Source: Pukyongiella litopenaei (GTDB taxonomy: Bacteria > Pseudomonadota > Alphaproteobacteria > Rhodobacterales > Rhodobacteraceae). Taken from it: a stretch of 64,000 nucleotides of DNA. Position numbers and translations under genes: made by a program. Below the pieces are notes generated by a model. That model saw only the letters and a program-made list of their open reading frames with translations, was not told the origin of the DNA and searched no databases. The stretch covers positions 62,001 to 126,000 of the forward strand of contig NZ_CP043619.1 in assembly GCF_003008555.2 (NCBI RefSeq), read 5' to 3'. Every line of letters begins with the position of its first letter. Position 1 is the stretch's first letter. Shown piece after piece: positions 7,698 to 15,697 of the stretch.

Positions 7698-9520
7698 CCC
7701 GCAGATCCGGAGTCTCTCAGCCCCGCCCGGGGCGACGCGCGAGCTTTCCTGACAATCTTCCCGATCCCGGCCCCGCCGCCGCCATTGCCATCGCCGCCCG
7801 CCGTTTCGAGATTACCTTGGCCGGACGACCTGCAACGATGGACCTGACGCGTTTGCCCGGTCGAGCTTCGCTTGCGCGTTCCTTCACGCAGGCACTCTGG
7901 CAGGCGTGTCAGGTTGGTGGCCCCGCCGGCACCGTCCGCACCGCCATGTCATTGGCCGAAGCCATCCATCGGTTCTGGCGCTATCTCGATGCGACAGGCT
8001 CTCCCGTACAGGCACTTGCCGGGCTGGATGTCTCGACCATCGAAGGATTCGATACCTGGATGGCTGAGAGCGGGCTGCATCCCAACAATCGCCTTCACCT
8101 GATGGGCGACGTGGTGAGCCTGTTGCGATTGGCGGATGCGGGAGAACCGGGAGGCCTTTCCGAAGAGTCCTCCCGTCGATTGCTCTATGTCAGCACGCGC
8201 CCGGGTGTTCCAGCGCGCCCGCGCGATGCTTACAGCGACAATATCCGTGCGGCCCTGAAGGCGGCCGCGCGCGCCGACGTCGCAGCCATCGGGCAGAGAT
8301 TTCGGCCGACGCTTGCGCAGGAGTGCGAGACACGCATCGACCGGTTGGAGAGGGACGCCTTCGCGGAGATCGACCGTGTCGGTTTCATTACCGTCAAGAA
8401 CGACCTTTTTCGTCAACTCTACGGGGCACGGAACTATGCGGGGATTTCGAATGAGGGGCTGAGCGACAGGATGCATGGCACGCGGCATCTGCTCCTCGGC
8501 GATCTGATTGCTCTGTTCGTTCTGCTGTCGCTGGAGACCGGCCTCGAGATCGAGGCGATCAAAACCTTGCGCGCCGATTGTCTCAAGAACCCTTCCAGCG
8601 GCTATGTCGAGATCGAGTATTGCAAGCGTCGCGCCCGTCATGCCGAGTGGAAGCGGCTGCGGGTTCGGGACGGAGGGTCAGGCACCCCGGGCGGCCTGCT
8701 GCGCCTCGCAATTCAGTGGACCGCGACGGCGCGCGGTCATCTCGGGAGCGAACAGCTTTTCACCTATTACTGCCGCGGCCGCCTGACCGATGTCGTTCTG
8801 CCGATGCAATCGGCCAGAAAGGTCTGGGTCAAACATCACCGGTTGCAGGATGATGACGGGAAGCCGTTGAAGCTCTGCCTCTCGCGCTTGCGCAAGACGC
8901 ACAAGGCTGCGTGGTATCGCAAAACCGGCGGTCAGCTGCGCCGGTTCGCGGTCGGGCATACCGTCGAGGTTGCCGCGAACCACTATGGAGACATTCCGGC
9001 ATTGCGGCCGATCCACGAAGCCACCATCGCTGAGGCGCTGTTGGACGCTGTCGAAGATGCGTTGCAGCCCACCGTGTTGACCCCAGAGGCCGAGGCCAAT
9101 GTCTTGGCAGCTCCGTCTTCGGCACAGCCAGGTTTTCCGGAGGGCATGGCGACCGATGTTTCGGCATTGCTGGCAGGCGAACAGGATGTGTGGCTGGCAA
9201 GCTGTTCCGGCTTCTACAGCAGCCCGTTCGCCAACTCGGGTGAGGCCTGCCCGGTGCCGTTCTGGGGCTGCCTCGAATGCCGTAACGGCGTCATCACCAC
9301 CCGCAAGCTTCCCGCGCTGATGGCTTTTCTGGATTTCGTGGTGGACCAGCGTAAGGTGCTGAGCGAGGCCGATTGGCAGGTGAAGTTCGGGCGAGTCCAC
9401 TATAGGATCTCCGCGCAGATATTGCCGCAATTCTCCAAGACGGATCTCGACGCCGCCCGTTCCCTCGCCGCCCGTCAGCCGACACAGATTTATCTTCCTC
9501 CAGAGGCGGGTCTGGCATGA
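7694..9520 (+). CDS. Tyrosine-recombinase-like protein, catalytic site degenerate (TnpB-like)
   Basis: 608 aa. The C-terminal half keeps the outline of a tyrosine recombinase (LRKTHKAAWY followed by VGHTVEVAANHYGDIP, supplying an Arg, a His and a Tyr). The first catalytic Arg, expected in a TGLR motif, is replaced: the segment reads ETGLEIEAIKTL. The His of the HxxR motif reads Ser. It may be structural, working with the first and third recombinases. A C-terminal Cys-rich stretch (CPVPFWGCLEC near 9250-9280) could bind zinc. ATGA overlaps on both sides show it is translated as part of a set. Tn554 TnpB is of similar length. Confidence 0.78.
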   Translation: MTRRSGVSQPRPGRRASFPDNLPDPGPAAAIAIAARRFEITLAGRPATMDLTRLPGRASLARSFTQALWQACQVGGPAGTVRTAMSLAEAIHRFWRYLDATGSPVQALAGLDVSTIEGFDTWMAESGLHPNNRLHLMGDVVSLLRLADAGEPGGLSEESSRRLLYVSTRPGVPARPRDAYSDNIRAALKAAARADVAAIGQRFRPTLAQECETRIDRLERDAFAEIDRVGFITVKNDLFRQLYGARNYAGISNEGLSDRMHGTRHLLLGDLIALFVLLSLETGLEIEAIKTLRADCLKNPSSGYVEIEYCKRRARHAEWKRLRVRDGGSGTPGGLLRLAIQWTATARGHLGSEQLFTYYCRGRLTDVVLPMQSARKVWVKHHRLQDDDGKPLKLCLSRLRKTHKAAWYRKTGGQLRRFAVGHTVEVAANHYGDIPALRPIHEATIAEALLDAVEDALQPTVLTPEAEANVLAAPSSAQPGFPEGMATDVSALLAGEQDVWLASCSGFYSSPFANSGEACPVPFWGCLECRNGVITTRKLPALMAFLDFVVDQRKVLSEADWQVKFGRVHYRISAQILPQFSKTDLDAARSLAARQPTQIYLPPEAGLA

Positions 9521-11664
9521 GAACAAACCCGGCCATCATCACGGTAAAGCCATCTCTGCCATCGGCAATCCATCCCGACGACACCGACATCCTCGCGGGC
9601 AGGCCGCTCAGGCCGAGATCGGAGCACTCGACTCTGTCCCGGTTCGGCGACGATGTCTGGGATCTCAGTCCGGCGATGTTTCGTGCCAATGCGCGGCCAG
9701 CCACGTTTCGTGTGGATTTCGGTGCCATTGCGGATCCCCCGCTTCGGCGGCTCGCGAAGGAATACATGCTCGCCCGACTTCAGGCGCCGCTGCGCAGCTA
9801 CCGGGGCCCTTGCGGCCCCTCGACTGCCAAAGGTACATTGCTGTTCCTGCGCCATTTCGGAGAGTTCCTGCACGATCGTATCGGTTCCGTCGAACTGGCG
9901 CGCGTCGACCAGCAAGTGCTGGACGCGTATCTGGCGCATCTGGGGACAGACGGCGCACGTTCATCGCAACAGATCCGCCTCTATGTCGATGTCCCCATCG
10001 ACCTCCATCATTTCGGGCCATGGGTGACTGGGGGCGGCATTCCCTTTCTGCCCTGGGGTGGGCGCACGGCAAGCAATGTCAGCGGCCGGAGCCGGACGAG
10101 CGCGGAGAACACCACGCCGCGGATCCCTGAACCGGTGATAGGCGCACTGCTCTATTGGGCGATGCGATACGTCGATGTCTTCTCCCCGGATATCCTCGCG
10201 GCGCGCGAAGAGCTGGATCGCCTTGAAGCCCGTGCTGCCCAGATCATTGCCGAGGATGCGCGCCAGACCCGCCACGAACGGTTTCGCTACCGTCTTCGTA
10301 CCTGGCTTGAGGCCCGTCGGGCAGAAGGGCGGGGCGTGCCGCTCTGGGAGCGCCGTCCAAACACCACCCGCGATGTCCCCGACATTAAGGAAGGCAATGC
10401 GTATAATTTCAGACTGATGTGCCTTCAGATCGGCTGCCCTCAAACGGGGAATCTCAGTAGTTCCACCGCGACCGTGAGGATGCTGGACCAGATGGCGGAA
10501 GAGATGGGAACCGAGGTCGGGGGCATGGATACCCCGGTCAGCCGCGATCCCGATACCGGCCTGCCCTGGCGGGAGCGTTTCGACACGGACAGCTTACCGC
10601 ATGAAGAGCAGATGCTGCAGGCGGCCTGTTACATCGTTTGTGCCTACCTAACGGGAATGCGCGACAGCGAACTACAGGATATGGAACCGGGCTGCGTTTC
10701 GGTTGAACGCAGTGCCGACAACCTGATCGAGCGCTATCGCGTGCGCAGCACCGTCTACAAGCATCGCGAGGCGGCGGGCGTTTCCGCCGACTGGATCACC
10801 ATCGCTCCGGTCGCCCGTGCCGTCGAGGCCATGGAAGCTCTGTCGCGCCGAGCGCGCGGCGACCGTGATCTTCGATCCCTCTGGGTCTCGCTGAAGCCAT
10901 GGGACTGGACCGCAGACTACTTGGCCGCCCAGGCGTCGCCGATCATCAAGATGTTCCGCGACGGTTTGGATGCGAAGGTCGCAAACCCGCCCGCAATTCC
11001 ACAGGTCGATGGGCGCCCTTGGCATTTTTCCACCCGGCAGTTCTGGCGCACCATCGCATGGTACATCGCGAACCGCCCCTTCGGCGTTATTGCCGGAAAG
11101 ATCCAGTACAAGCATGCCTCCGTGGCGATGTTCGAGGGCTATGCCGGCGCGCCGCACGGAGATTTTCGCCGGGCGGTCGAGCAGGAACGGGCGCTTGGCC
11201 AATTGGACGATGTGGTCGCCTATTATGAGGCCTACCTGCAGGGTGACGAGCCCGGCGGTCCGGCATCGTCCCGTCTCAAGCAGGAGTTCGACCACGTCCG
11301 GGACACCCTCGGTGATCTGCCTGGGCGCATCCTTGACCAGAAACGCCTGCGAAAGATGCTGGCGCATCTTGGAAAGACACTGCATGTCGGGTTTCTGAAC
11401 GATTGCTTCTTCGATCCCGCCAGCGCCCTCTGCCTGCGGCCCGACGACAAGCCGGTGGCCCCGGTGATTTCGCGCTGCAGCCCGGACCGGTGCCCCAATT
11501 CCTGTCTGACCAAACGTCATGTTGCGCCCTGGCAGGCTTCGATCGAAGAGGGTGAGCGCCTTCTGCAGGGCAACACCCTGTCAGCGGTTCAGAAGGTCGC
11601 AATCAAACAGGACAATGATCGAAAGCGTCGACTGATCGGTCATCTGGAGGACCCAAAGGCATGA
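9517..11664 (+). CDS. Large tyrosine recombinase-like protein (third in Tn554-like element)
   Basis: 715 aa. A C-terminal recombinase fold is recognisable: Arg in LTGMRDSELQDM, a box II variant HFSTRQFWRT (His and Arg present but with altered spacing), and IQYKHASVAMFEGYAG with His and Tyr. A Cys cluster near the C-terminus (RCSPDRCPNSCL, about 11475-11510) looks like a small metal-binding module. Coupled by ATGA to its neighbours. Classical Tn554 has two recombinases and one accessory protein; this third protein is an addition or marks a sister family. Activity is plausible but unproven. Confidence 0.78.
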   Translation: MRTNPAIITVKPSLPSAIHPDDTDILAGRPLRPRSEHSTLSRFGDDVWDLSPAMFRANARPATFRVDFGAIADPPLRRLAKEYMLARLQAPLRSYRGPCGPSTAKGTLLFLRHFGEFLHDRIGSVELARVDQQVLDAYLAHLGTDGARSSQQIRLYVDVPIDLHHFGPWVTGGGIPFLPWGGRTASNVSGRSRTSAENTTPRIPEPVIGALLYWAMRYVDVFSPDILAAREELDRLEARAAQIIAEDARQTRHERFRYRLRTWLEARRAEGRGVPLWERRPNTTRDVPDIKEGNAYNFRLMCLQIGCPQTGNLSSSTATVRMLDQMAEEMGTEVGGMDTPVSRDPDTGLPWRERFDTDSLPHEEQMLQAACYIVCAYLTGMRDSELQDMEPGCVSVERSADNLIERYRVRSTVYKHREAAGVSADWITIAPVARAVEAMEALSRRARGDRDLRSLWVSLKPWDWTADYLAAQASPIIKMFRDGLDAKVANPPAIPQVDGRPWHFSTRQFWRTIAWYIANRPFGVIAGKIQYKHASVAMFEGYAGAPHGDFRRAVEQERALGQLDDVVAYYEAYLQGDEPGGPASSRLKQEFDHVRDTLGDLPGRILDQKRLRKMLAHLGKTLHVGFLNDCFFDPASALCLRPDDKPVAPVISRCSPDRCPNSCLTKRHVAPWQASIEEGERLLQGNTLSAVQKVAIKQDNDRKRRLIGHLEDPKA

Positions 11665-12086
11665 CCCCGCCTATCAGTCAGAAGACCGAAGGTGCCTTGC
11701 GCTCCGCCATGAAGCGACTGCTCGAAGGAACTTCCGTCCATACCGACGGTCGCCTCACCATCGCCAATCTCGCGCGCGAGGCTGGTGTCAGCCGCGCAAC
11801 GGCCAACCGTGCCACTGTCGTTCTCGGCGAATTCCGTGCGGCGGAGGCGCGGTTCCGGTCGGGATCGGTCGCGGGACTGAAGGCCCGTATCCGCAAACTC
11901 GAAGCCGAACTGCGGGCTGCACGCGGCGGCGAGCTGGCAGAGCTGCGCGTGACCGTCAAAACCCTGGCGCAACACATCCAGATCCTCGCGCTCGAGGGTG
12001 AAGAACAACGCCGCGTGATCGCGGTTCTTGAAGAGCAGATCGCGCGGGCTGATCCGAAAGTCCTGCCGTTCAGGCCGCCGTCCTAG
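11661..12086 (+). CDS. Small DNA-binding accessory protein (TnpC/DUF6262-like)
   Basis: 141 aa. Residues 25-60 form a helix-turn-helix-like segment (LTIANLAREAGVSRATANRA), and residues 70-130 are a long Leu/Glu/Arg-rich helix that probably forms a coiled coil. This layout matches TnpC of Tn554 and the DUF6262 proteins encoded after paired recombinases. In Tn554, TnpC influences orientation and efficiency but is not essential. It overlaps the previous gene by ATGA and ends the operon. KfrA-like plasmid proteins have a similar layout and are an alternative match. Confidence 0.75.
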   Translation: MTPPISQKTEGALRSAMKRLLEGTSVHTDGRLTIANLAREAGVSRATANRATVVLGEFRAAEARFRSGSVAGLKARIRKLEAELRAARGGELAELRVTVKTLAQHIQILALEGEEQRRVIAVLEEQIARADPKVLPFRPPS

Positions 12087-12234
12087 GACGGCGCCTGAGG
12101 TCACGATCAGGAAGAGAAAGAGGTGAGCTGGGTGGGGGTGAAACAGGGATAAGAAGAGAGGGAGCCACCCAATGAAATGTCTCACCGAGGACGCACAGGA
12201 AAACCCCAACGACGGCAGGAGGTTTTCGAAAAGA

Positions 12235-12256
12235 GACAGTTTGACTGTCCAGATAA
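12235..12256. repeat. Right terminal repeat of the Tn554-like element
   Basis: Contains GACAGT-TTG-ACTGTC (perfect 6-bp arms, 12235-12249), then GTCCAGATAA up to the core. Read inward, TTATCTGGAC matches 8 of 10 bases at the left tip (6081-6090). Likely recombinase binding arms. Confidence 0.6.
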
Positions 12257-12262
12257 CATGCC
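12257..12262. repeat. Right copy of 6-bp core CATGCC
   Basis: Same six bases as 6075-6080. The host gene continues at 12263 with GAG GGT ATA TTC, in frame with the N-terminal fragment when the insert is removed. Confidence 0.75.
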
Positions 12263-12496
12263 GAGGGTATATTCATGGCCGAGACGATCTTTGGTCCGAC
12301 GCTCACGCTCTCGACCGGACGCATCATCCCGACCCGGTGGGTCGGCGAGCAGCATGTGAAGGAAGACCTTGGCTTCATCCCGAGCTTCGCCGATTGGGTG
12401 AAGGCGATCCGGCCCGCGCCCTGGATGGGTCGGTCTGAGCGGATCGAGGCACAGGTCGATCCGCATCTCGTCTCGCCCGTGGTCGAGGTCACGTGA
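12263..12496 (+). pseudogene. DUF6915 family gene, C-terminal part
   Basis: Encodes the rest of the DUF6915 protein (EGIFMAETIFGPTLTLSTGR, then RWVGEQHVKEDLG and FADWVKAIRP). An ATG at 12275 is in frame and could start an N-terminally truncated 73-aa product, but no ribosome binding site precedes it. The sequence shows no further damage, so the insertion is probably recent. Confidence 0.85.
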
Positions 12497-12497
12497 C

Positions 12498-12695
12498 ATG
12501 ACCGATCCCACTTGTCTACGTCTTGGCTTGCCGCTGACCGCTTCGCCACTGGCAGTGGTTCGCGCGGCGGTCCGGGCGCTGCACCCCGACACGCGCGCTG
12601 TTTGCGGACTCCGGACGGCGCGCAAGCGCCTCTCACGGCAGATACTCCGCGCGCATGCCGCACGGCAGGCGGCGGGCGACACGCCGAACGGCTGA
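12498..12695 (+). CDS. Small conserved hypothetical protein, Arg/Ala-rich
   Basis: 65 aa, starting 1 bp after the DUF6915 stop, which suggests coupling to the DUF6915 gene before it was split. The sequence is Leu-, Ala- and Arg-rich (PLAVVRAAVRALHPDTRA), with no recognised domain. The ribosome binding site is weak. It could be a real small protein of the DUF6878-DUF6915 group. A hairpin with a TCTT tail follows at 12729-12750. Confidence 0.45.
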   Translation: MTDPTCLRLGLPLTASPLAVVRAAVRALHPDTRAVCGLRTARKRLSRQILRAHAARQAAGDTPNG

Positions 12696-12728
12696 TCGCC
12701 CCACCCATCCCTTCATCCCCATCCAGGG

Positions 12729-12750
12729 CCCGGCCTTTCGGCCGGGTCTT
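12729..12750 (+). terminator. Hairpin, weak terminator candidate
   Basis: CCCGGCC-TTTC-GGCCGGG (7-bp perfect stem, 4-nt loop) followed by TCTT, between the small Arg-rich gene and the gene at 12770. Confidence 0.4.
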
Positions 12751-12769
12751 CCCCATTCAGGAGGTCCCC

Positions 12770-13189
12770 ATGGCGGATTACTTCACCCATTTCTCGTGCC
12801 TGATCGACGTCGGGAGCCCCGACAAGGCTGCCCGTGCACTCGCGCTGTTTCACGATCTGCGCGCTGCGGATCAGGACGCCGACGACCCGGATGTCGCTGG
12901 CTTCGATCTCGTGCACCAGGATGCCCCCGAGGGCAGCAGCCTCTGGATCCATGATGACGAACACGGCGATGTCGAGGCCGTCATCCGCTTCGTCTTGCGC
13001 CTCGCCGAAGACCTCGACCTCACCGGCCTTTGGGGGTTCCAGTATGCTCTGACCTGCTCCCGGCCGCGGCTCGACGCCTTTGGTGGCGGCGCGCATGCCA
13101 TTGATCTCGGTGCGCGCAAGTCCATCGGCTGGTCCAGCACGCAAGAATGGCTCGCCGCTGCGCTGAATGGGGAGGACGTCGATGCCTGA
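12770..13189 (+). CDS. Conserved hypothetical plasmid protein, acidic
   Basis: 139 aa, ATG 12770 with AGGAGG 5 nt upstream (a strong site that fixes the start). Acidic, with no signal peptide. It contains DYFTHFSCLIDVGSP, EGSSLWIHDDEHGDVEAV and LTGLWGFQYALTCSRPRLDAFGGGAH, recognisable as a conserved plasmid protein family, but I cannot assign a function. It overlaps the next gene by a few bases (start 13182), so the two are translated together. Confidence 0.7.
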   Translation: MADYFTHFSCLIDVGSPDKAARALALFHDLRAADQDADDPDVAGFDLVHQDAPEGSSLWIHDDEHGDVEAVIRFVLRLAEDLDLTGLWGFQYALTCSRPRLDAFGGGAHAIDLGARKSIGWSSTQEWLAAALNGEDVDA

Positions 13190-13826
13190 GATCATCTGCA
13201 CCACCGTCTACCAGTTCCCCGAGCTCTCGGATGCGGCCAAGGAAGAGGCGCGCAGCTGGTATCGCGAGCTTGGGCCCCACGACGACTGGTGGGACGCGGT
13301 CTGTGAGGATTTCGAGCGGGTCTGTGAGATCCTCGGCATCCGCCTGAAGACCACCCCCGTCCGCTTGATGGGCGGCGGGACGTGGGCCAAGCCCTGCATC
13401 TGGTTCTCCGGCTTCTGGAGCCAGGGCGACGGGGCCTGTTTCGAAGGCTACTGGTCCCACGTCAAGGGCGCCGCCGCGCGCATCCGGGCCTACGCCCCGA
13501 CGGATGTGACGTTGCATGGAATTGCCGACCGGCTGCAGGCCATCCAGCGGCGGAACTTTTACCAGCTCGCCGCCGAGGCCAGCCACCGTGGCCGTTACTA
13601 CCATGAATACACCATGTCTGTGGACGTCACGCGCGACAGCCCGACCTGGCAGCCGCCCACCGAAGATGCGGAGGAGATGGTGACCGAGGCGCTGCGTGAT
13701 CTGGCCCGCTGGCTCTACCGCCAGCTTGAGGCCGAATACGACCAGCTCACCTCGGACGAGGCCATCGAGGAGGGGATGATCGTCAACGAGTACACGTTTA
13801 CCGAGGCCGGATGTCGGTTTGGATAA
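13182..13826 (+). CDS. Conserved hypothetical protein of phage/plasmid type
   Basis: 214 aa. ATG 13182 was chosen because it has GGAGG about 6 nt upstream, inside the end of the previous gene. The N-terminus (TTVYQFPELSDAAKEEARSWYREL) belongs to a family on phages and plasmids that is sometimes labelled an antitoxin of a stability system; I see no evidence for that role here. It has many aromatic residues (WWDAV, WFSGFWSQGDGACFEGYW). The last gene before a strand switch to the mobile-mystery operon. Confidence 0.65.
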   Translation: MPEIICTTVYQFPELSDAAKEEARSWYRELGPHDDWWDAVCEDFERVCEILGIRLKTTPVRLMGGGTWAKPCIWFSGFWSQGDGACFEGYWSHVKGAAARIRAYAPTDVTLHGIADRLQAIQRRNFYQLAAEASHRGRYYHEYTMSVDVTRDSPTWQPPTEDAEEMVTEALRDLARWLYRQLEAEYDQLTSDEAIEEGMIVNEYTFTEAGCRFG

Positions 13827-13854
13827 GGGCTCTGCCGAATGAATGCCGTCATTT

Positions 13855-14058
13855 CTACCGGTTCGAGCTGTGTTTGCCGCGAATCTCGACGGCACGCTTG
13901 TTCTCTTCGTTGTTGATCCGAACCCCAAGTGCAAAGGCTGCACCATTCAACAGACGGCGAGCGTGAGGGTCGTTCATCCGGGCAGCTTCCTCATGGAGCC
14001 AAGTGATCATCGCACGCGCGGCGTCTTGATAACCACGCTGGTACTCCGAAATCTTCAT
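13855..14058 (-). CDS. Small hypothetical protein downstream of Fic gene
   Basis: 67 aa, charged and helical (MKISEYQRGYQDAARAMITW at the start). It follows the Fic-domain gene by 18 bp on the same strand, so it is probably the third gene of that operon. No domain recognised. Related short proteins with YQ-GY-DAA starts are found on alphaproteobacterial plasmids. Confidence 0.5.
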   Translation of the reverse strand: MKISEYQRGYQDAARAMITWLHEEAARMNDPHARRLLNGAAFALGVRINNEENKRAVEIRGKHSSNR

Positions 14059-14076
14059 ATGGCTACCTTTATCGGG

Positions 14077-14682
14077 TTATCGGGCGATCGATCTGACGAG
14101 CGTCACGAGAGCGTCAAAGTCGTGCTGATCAGCTGCTCTCAACGCCGCGATATAGGCAGCGCGGTGCGCGCTGTCGGCGTTGAGCGTGCCGCCGCCGGAC
14201 CAGTCGAGAAAAATATCCGGATCGATCTTCGCCAAGTAGGCGTCTGCCATGATCCGCGCCCAACGTCCGTTGCCGTTGGCGAATGGATGGATCCAGACCA
14301 GGCGGTGATGCAGGCGCGCTGTTGCTTCCAGCGGGTCAAAGCTCTTGTGGTCAAGCCAGTACCGGGCGTCATCGAGGCAGGTGCGCAGCTCGGTCGAGAT
14401 GTGCCAAACCGGAACGCCAATGTTCTTTTCGGTCAGGCGGTAGGCACCCGCCCAGTCCCAGACCTCGCCGAAAAGGCGCTTGTGGATTTCACGGACGGCA
14501 GCATCGGTCAGCAGATCGAACGATTTGGGCCGACGGTCGAGCCAGGTCAGGCCGGCGATGATGTTCTCGCTTTCGAGTTCGTTCAATTCGCCTCGGGTTG
14601 CGATGTGCTTGGCCTTGAGACCAAGCAACTCGTCCGGTGTCAGGGGCGTCGCCCCGGCAGGTTCATGAAGCTCCAGCGTCAT
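14077..14682 (-). CDS. Fic/DOC family protein (mobile mystery protein B)
   Basis: 201 aa. The Fic active-site motif HPFANGNGRW is intact (about residues 131-140), preceded by the usual helices including a GEVWDWAGAYR segment. Fic enzymes transfer AMP or related groups from nucleotides to protein hydroxyls. The gene overlaps the upstream HTH gene by ATGA (14679-14682); this A-B pair is the known mobile mystery arrangement of mobile DNA, with toxin-antitoxin-like organisation. An inhibitory helix motif is not obvious here. The target is unknown. Confidence 0.88.
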   Translation of the reverse strand: MTLELHEPAGATPLTPDELLGLKAKHIATRGELNELESENIIAGLTWLDRRPKSFDLLTDAAVREIHKRLFGEVWDWAGAYRLTEKNIGVPVWHISTELRTCLDDARYWLDHKSFDPLEATARLHHRLVWIHPFANGNGRWARIMADAYLAKIDPDIFLDWSGGGTLNADSAHRAAYIAALRAADQHDFDALVTLVRSIAR

Positions 14683-15140
14683 TGCCAGAAATCCCGGCGG
14701 CTTTCGCGGATGATGTCGGCGGCCAGTTCCTCCACCATCTCTTCTTCGCTCCGCAGGCCCTCGCTCTGCTCCTCGAGGGCCATATGCGCGCGTGTGCGCT
14801 GGATGATGCGGCGGGCTTTCGCGCGCGCTTGGGCCAGGACGATCTCCTCGACCGGGCCTTCGCGCGGGACGATGGCATAGACGACGCGTCCGCCCATGGC
14901 GTCGGCGATCTTCTCGAGTTGGTTCAGCGAGATCGTTCCCGCCTGCTCATTCCGGATCGACGCGTAGATCGAGTTGCGCGAGACATCGAGACGTTCGGCA
15001 AGGGCGGGCGCGTTCATTCCGATCGCCTCCTGAAATGTGGCGATCCAGCCGCCGAACGGCTCTTCAAGCGACTTTGCCAGGCTTGCGGCCTGGTTGATCC
15101 TGTCTTGGGCCTGACGTTGCTTCGCGCGGGAGACGGACAT
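14679..15140 (-). CDS. HTH protein (mobile mystery protein A)
   Basis: 153 aa from ATG 15140 (an ATG at 15185 is in frame, but its extra residues are Cys/Trp-rich and overlap an operator-like repeat). A helix-turn-helix covers about residues 35-75 (ALAERLDVSRNSIYASIRNE, then LNQLEKIADAMGGRVVYA), followed by a charged C-terminal helix. It matches mobile mystery protein A, always paired with the Fic-type B protein. It probably represses its own operon, acting at two copies of GCCAAGC-N6-ATGGC upstream (15176-15193, 15274-15291). Confidence 0.86.
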   Translation of the reverse strand: MSVSRAKQRQAQDRINQAASLAKSLEEPFGGWIATFQEAIGMNAPALAERLDVSRNSIYASIRNEQAGTISLNQLEKIADAMGGRVVYAIVPREGPVEEIVLAQARAKARRIIQRTRAHMALEEQSEGLRSEEEMVEELAADIIRESRRDFWQ

Positions 15141-15175
15141 TTGCCAACCTGAGAGTTTGCATTCGCATGTGTTAT

Positions 15176-15193
15176 GCCAAGCCATCCTATGGC
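15176..15193. promoter_or_regulatory. Operator candidate 1 of the mobile mystery operon
   Basis: GCCAAGC-CATCCT-ATGGC, an imperfect palindrome (GCCA/TGGC arms), 36 bp upstream of the mmyA start. The same arrangement with a different centre recurs at 15274-15291. Likely bound by the HTH protein. Confidence 0.5.
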
Positions 15194-15273
15194 ATGATAT
15201 CTAAGGATGCAATACTACAGATACGCAAAACATCTTAATTCGCAATATCGTAGCTTAGCGCACCAGTGGTTTT

Positions 15274-15291
15274 GCCAAGCTACGATATGGC
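15274..15291. promoter_or_regulatory. Operator candidate 2 of the mobile mystery operon
   Basis: GCCAAGC-TACGAT-ATGGC, the second copy of the pattern at 15176-15193, 98 bp away. Its AAGCTACGATAT part also forms a perfect 12-bp inverted repeat with ATATCGTAGCTT at 15245-15256, so the region could form a hairpin or bind several dimers. Confidence 0.5.
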
Positions 15292-15342
15292 TGCGCAGTT
15301 GATCCATGATCAATCTCAAGCACTGCACACGCTGATCCGGGA

Positions 15343-15639
15343 TCACTTATTCCCGTCGATCCACTTCGACATGAGCCCCTTGTCGCGGAAGCACTCATCC
15401 GGGACGGCGCGGCGCTTGATCCGGGCAAGCTTCTCCGCGAAGGCTACCTGCTTTGAGGTCGGCAGACGGTCCATGTCCGATACCGGCTTCAGCCGGGCCT
15501 GAGCCTCGATCCAGGCGCTCAAGGATCGCCGGTCCTGCTGAACCTCCCAAGGCAGGAGGGTCCGGTTGCGCTGTGCGAGCGACCGCGCGTAGGCGATCTG
15601 CTTGGGCGTCGCGGGCAGGGCGTGCGTGGTGTTTTCCAT
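15343..15639 (-). CDS. Small basic protein with two internal repeats
   Basis: 98 aa, ATG 15639 preceded by GGGAG. Two copies of a roughly 35-residue unit: TPKQIAYARSLAQRNRTLLP ... LSAWI (residues about 10-45) and TSKQVAFAEKLARIKRRAVP ... LMSKWI (about 61-95). Lys/Arg-rich helices suggest DNA or RNA binding, but no named domain is recognised. Such proteins recur on Rhodobacteraceae plasmids near strawberry-notch genes. It has its own good promoter (15669-15697) and is transcribed away from the strawberry-notch gene. Confidence 0.65.
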   Translation of the reverse strand: MENTTHALPATPKQIAYARSLAQRNRTLLPWEVQQDRRSLSAWIEAQARLKPVSDMDRLPTSKQVAFAEKLARIKRRAVPDECFRDKGLMSKWIDGNK

Positions 15640-15668
15640 GGGGGAACTCCCGTTCTGGCTTGTCCTTT

Positions 15669-15697
15669 AATATAGAACATAACAAGAACAAAATCAA
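15669..15697 (-). promoter_or_regulatory. Sigma-70-type promoter for the small repeat protein
   Basis: On the minus strand TTGATT (15692-15697), a 17-bp spacer and TATATT (15669-15674), 30 bp before ATG 15639. A strikingly AT-rich island in GC-rich surroundings. Confidence 0.6.

Larger units (their letters stand above)
6081..12262. mobile_element. Tn554-like element: three tyrosine recombinases plus DUF6262-type protein
   Basis: A 6182-bp insert bounded by the 6-bp core CATGCC. It contains four plus-strand genes joined by 4-bp ATGA overlaps (6276-12086), with no passenger gene. The tips form an imperfect inverted repeat: TTATCCTGAC at 6081-6090 against TTATCTGGAC read inward from the right end (8/10). 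The right tip also carries GACAGT-TTG-ACTGTC (12235-12249). Removing 6081-12262 exactly rebuilds the DUF6915 gene. The gene set parallels TnpA/TnpB/TnpC of Tn554 but has a third large recombinase-like protein. Boundaries are inferred from gene restoration, not from a comparison with an empty site. Confidence 0.85.

Noticed and set aside
12498-15140. Classifying the whole segment as a toxin-antitoxin island
   Set aside because: Only the mobile mystery A/B pair has TA-like organisation; the plus-strand neighbours are unassigned conserved proteins.
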